Origin: Alphaproteobacteria bacterium
Lineage (GTDB): Bacteria > Pseudomonadota > Alphaproteobacteria > Caulobacterales > Parvularculaceae
Assembly: GCA_030428745.1 (NCBI GenBank)
Contig: JAUIEG010000173.1
Location: 1-6,156, forward strand
Direction: 5' to 3'
Length of the DNA: 6,156 nucleotides
Each line of letters begins with the position of its first letter. Position 1 is the first letter of the stretch. Positions 5,830 through 6,156 of this stretch are shown here, piece by piece. Under the pieces are notes generated by a model. The model did not search any database and had not been told where the DNA came from. It was given only the letters and a program-made list of their open reading frames with translations. Position numbers and translations under genes: made by a program.

Positions 5830-6156
5830 CTATAATAAAGCGTAATAGCGAATGGTGTTGCCGTCCTTACGGCGCCGGCCGATTCCCACGAAAACATGAC
5901 GCATCAGCCATTCATGCGGGCCTTTTTCCGTCTCGAATGTTGGCGAGGAGCGCAGATAAAATTCCTCGAACGGCACTTCCGGTCCGTCGCGGAACATCCA
6001 GTCTTGCATGCGTCTCAATGTGTCAGGATTGCGGCCCCACAAAAACCCACGATTGTGCATAAGGATTTTCGCGCCGTCCTCAGCCTCCAGCATATAGCGT
6101 GCATCGCTGGCGAGAACGTCGTCGGGACGAAAAAGCGCCCAGTCGCCGCCGCTGCC
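5830..6156 (-). CDS. DUF3237 (UPF0311) family protein, C-terminal 108 residues, start outside window
   Basis: Seen: an open minus-strand frame from the right edge to TAG at 5832-5830. The visible part begins with Gly-Ser-Gly-Gly-Asp-Trp and contains the family landmarks ARYMLEAEDGAKI (19-31), NRGFLWG (35-41), FYLRSSPTFET (66-76) and HEWLMRHVFVGIGRR (81-95). These match the DUF3237 beta-barrel family, whose biochemical role is not known. Counting is from the first visible residue. The internal ATG at 6093 is not the start, because family sequence continues upstream of it to the window edge. The stop sits 14 nt before the QorB-like gene, so the two are probably co-transcribed. Only about the first third of the protein is missing, judged from usual family length (about 150 residues). 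Confidence 0.87.
   Translation of the reverse strand, partial: GSGGDWALFRPDDVLASDARYMLEAEDGAKILMHNRGFLWGRNPDTLRRMQDWMFRDGPEVPFEEFYLRSSPTFETEKGPHEWLMRHVFVGIGRRRKDGNTIRYYALL

Noticed and set aside
5243..5845. Plus-strand open frame (200 codons) opposite the QorB-like gene
   Set aside because: It is a shadow of the clear Rossmann-fold gene on the minus strand, with no ribosome-binding site or domain.

Overview
The window looks like chromosomal DNA of a GC-rich alphaproteobacterium. The taxonomic guess rests on codon use, operon style and the protein types, and a Hyphomonadaceae- or Parvularculaceae-like marine or environmental lineage would fit. It cannot be fixed from this sequence. No RNA gene, insertion sequence, CRISPR array or phage feature was seen.

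Region 1 (1-3213, minus strand) is a periplasmic copper-handling operon read leftward from about 3228. Its order is a small exported Cys/His-rich protein (3213-2785), a strong intrinsic-terminator-like hairpin (2776-2745), a CusF-like copper-binding protein (2719-2240), the TAT-exported multicopper oxidase CopA (2229-445) and the outer-membrane protein CopB (442, running off the left edge). The last three genes are tightly packed, with gaps of 10 and 2 nt.

The most interesting object is the first gene of this operon. It has a signal peptide, metal-binding Cys and His residues and, 14 residues before its end, the sequence Arg-Ala-Pro-Pro (RAPP), a known ribosome-arrest motif. Its stop codon is followed after 8 nt by a GC hairpin and a T-rich tract. 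This layout (exported copper-binding nascent chain, Pro-rich arrest site, stem-loop, copper genes) resembles the CruR/CutF type of copper-sensing leader ORF. It suggests that copAB expression here is controlled by translation arrest and transcript termination.

Region 2 (3214-3428) is a 215-bp gap between the copper operon and a rightward gene. It holds a plausible minus-strand promoter, a 10-bp perfect palindrome near the predicted transcription start, a GC-rich dyad in the promoter spacer and a degenerate repeat of about 38 bp in two copies.

Region 3 (3429-4710) has an exported two-domain VOC (glyoxalase-fold) protein on the plus strand, in which all four usual metal-ligand positions are altered. 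A small c-type cytochrome with a possible lipobox converges on it. The gap of 172 bp at 4711-4882 shows no convincing site.

Region 4 (4883-6156, minus strand) is a two-gene unit, a partial DUF3237 protein followed by a QorB/NmrA-like NAD(P)H:quinone oxidoreductase. It has no obvious functional tie to copper, although quinone redox chemistry and copper stress can overlap.
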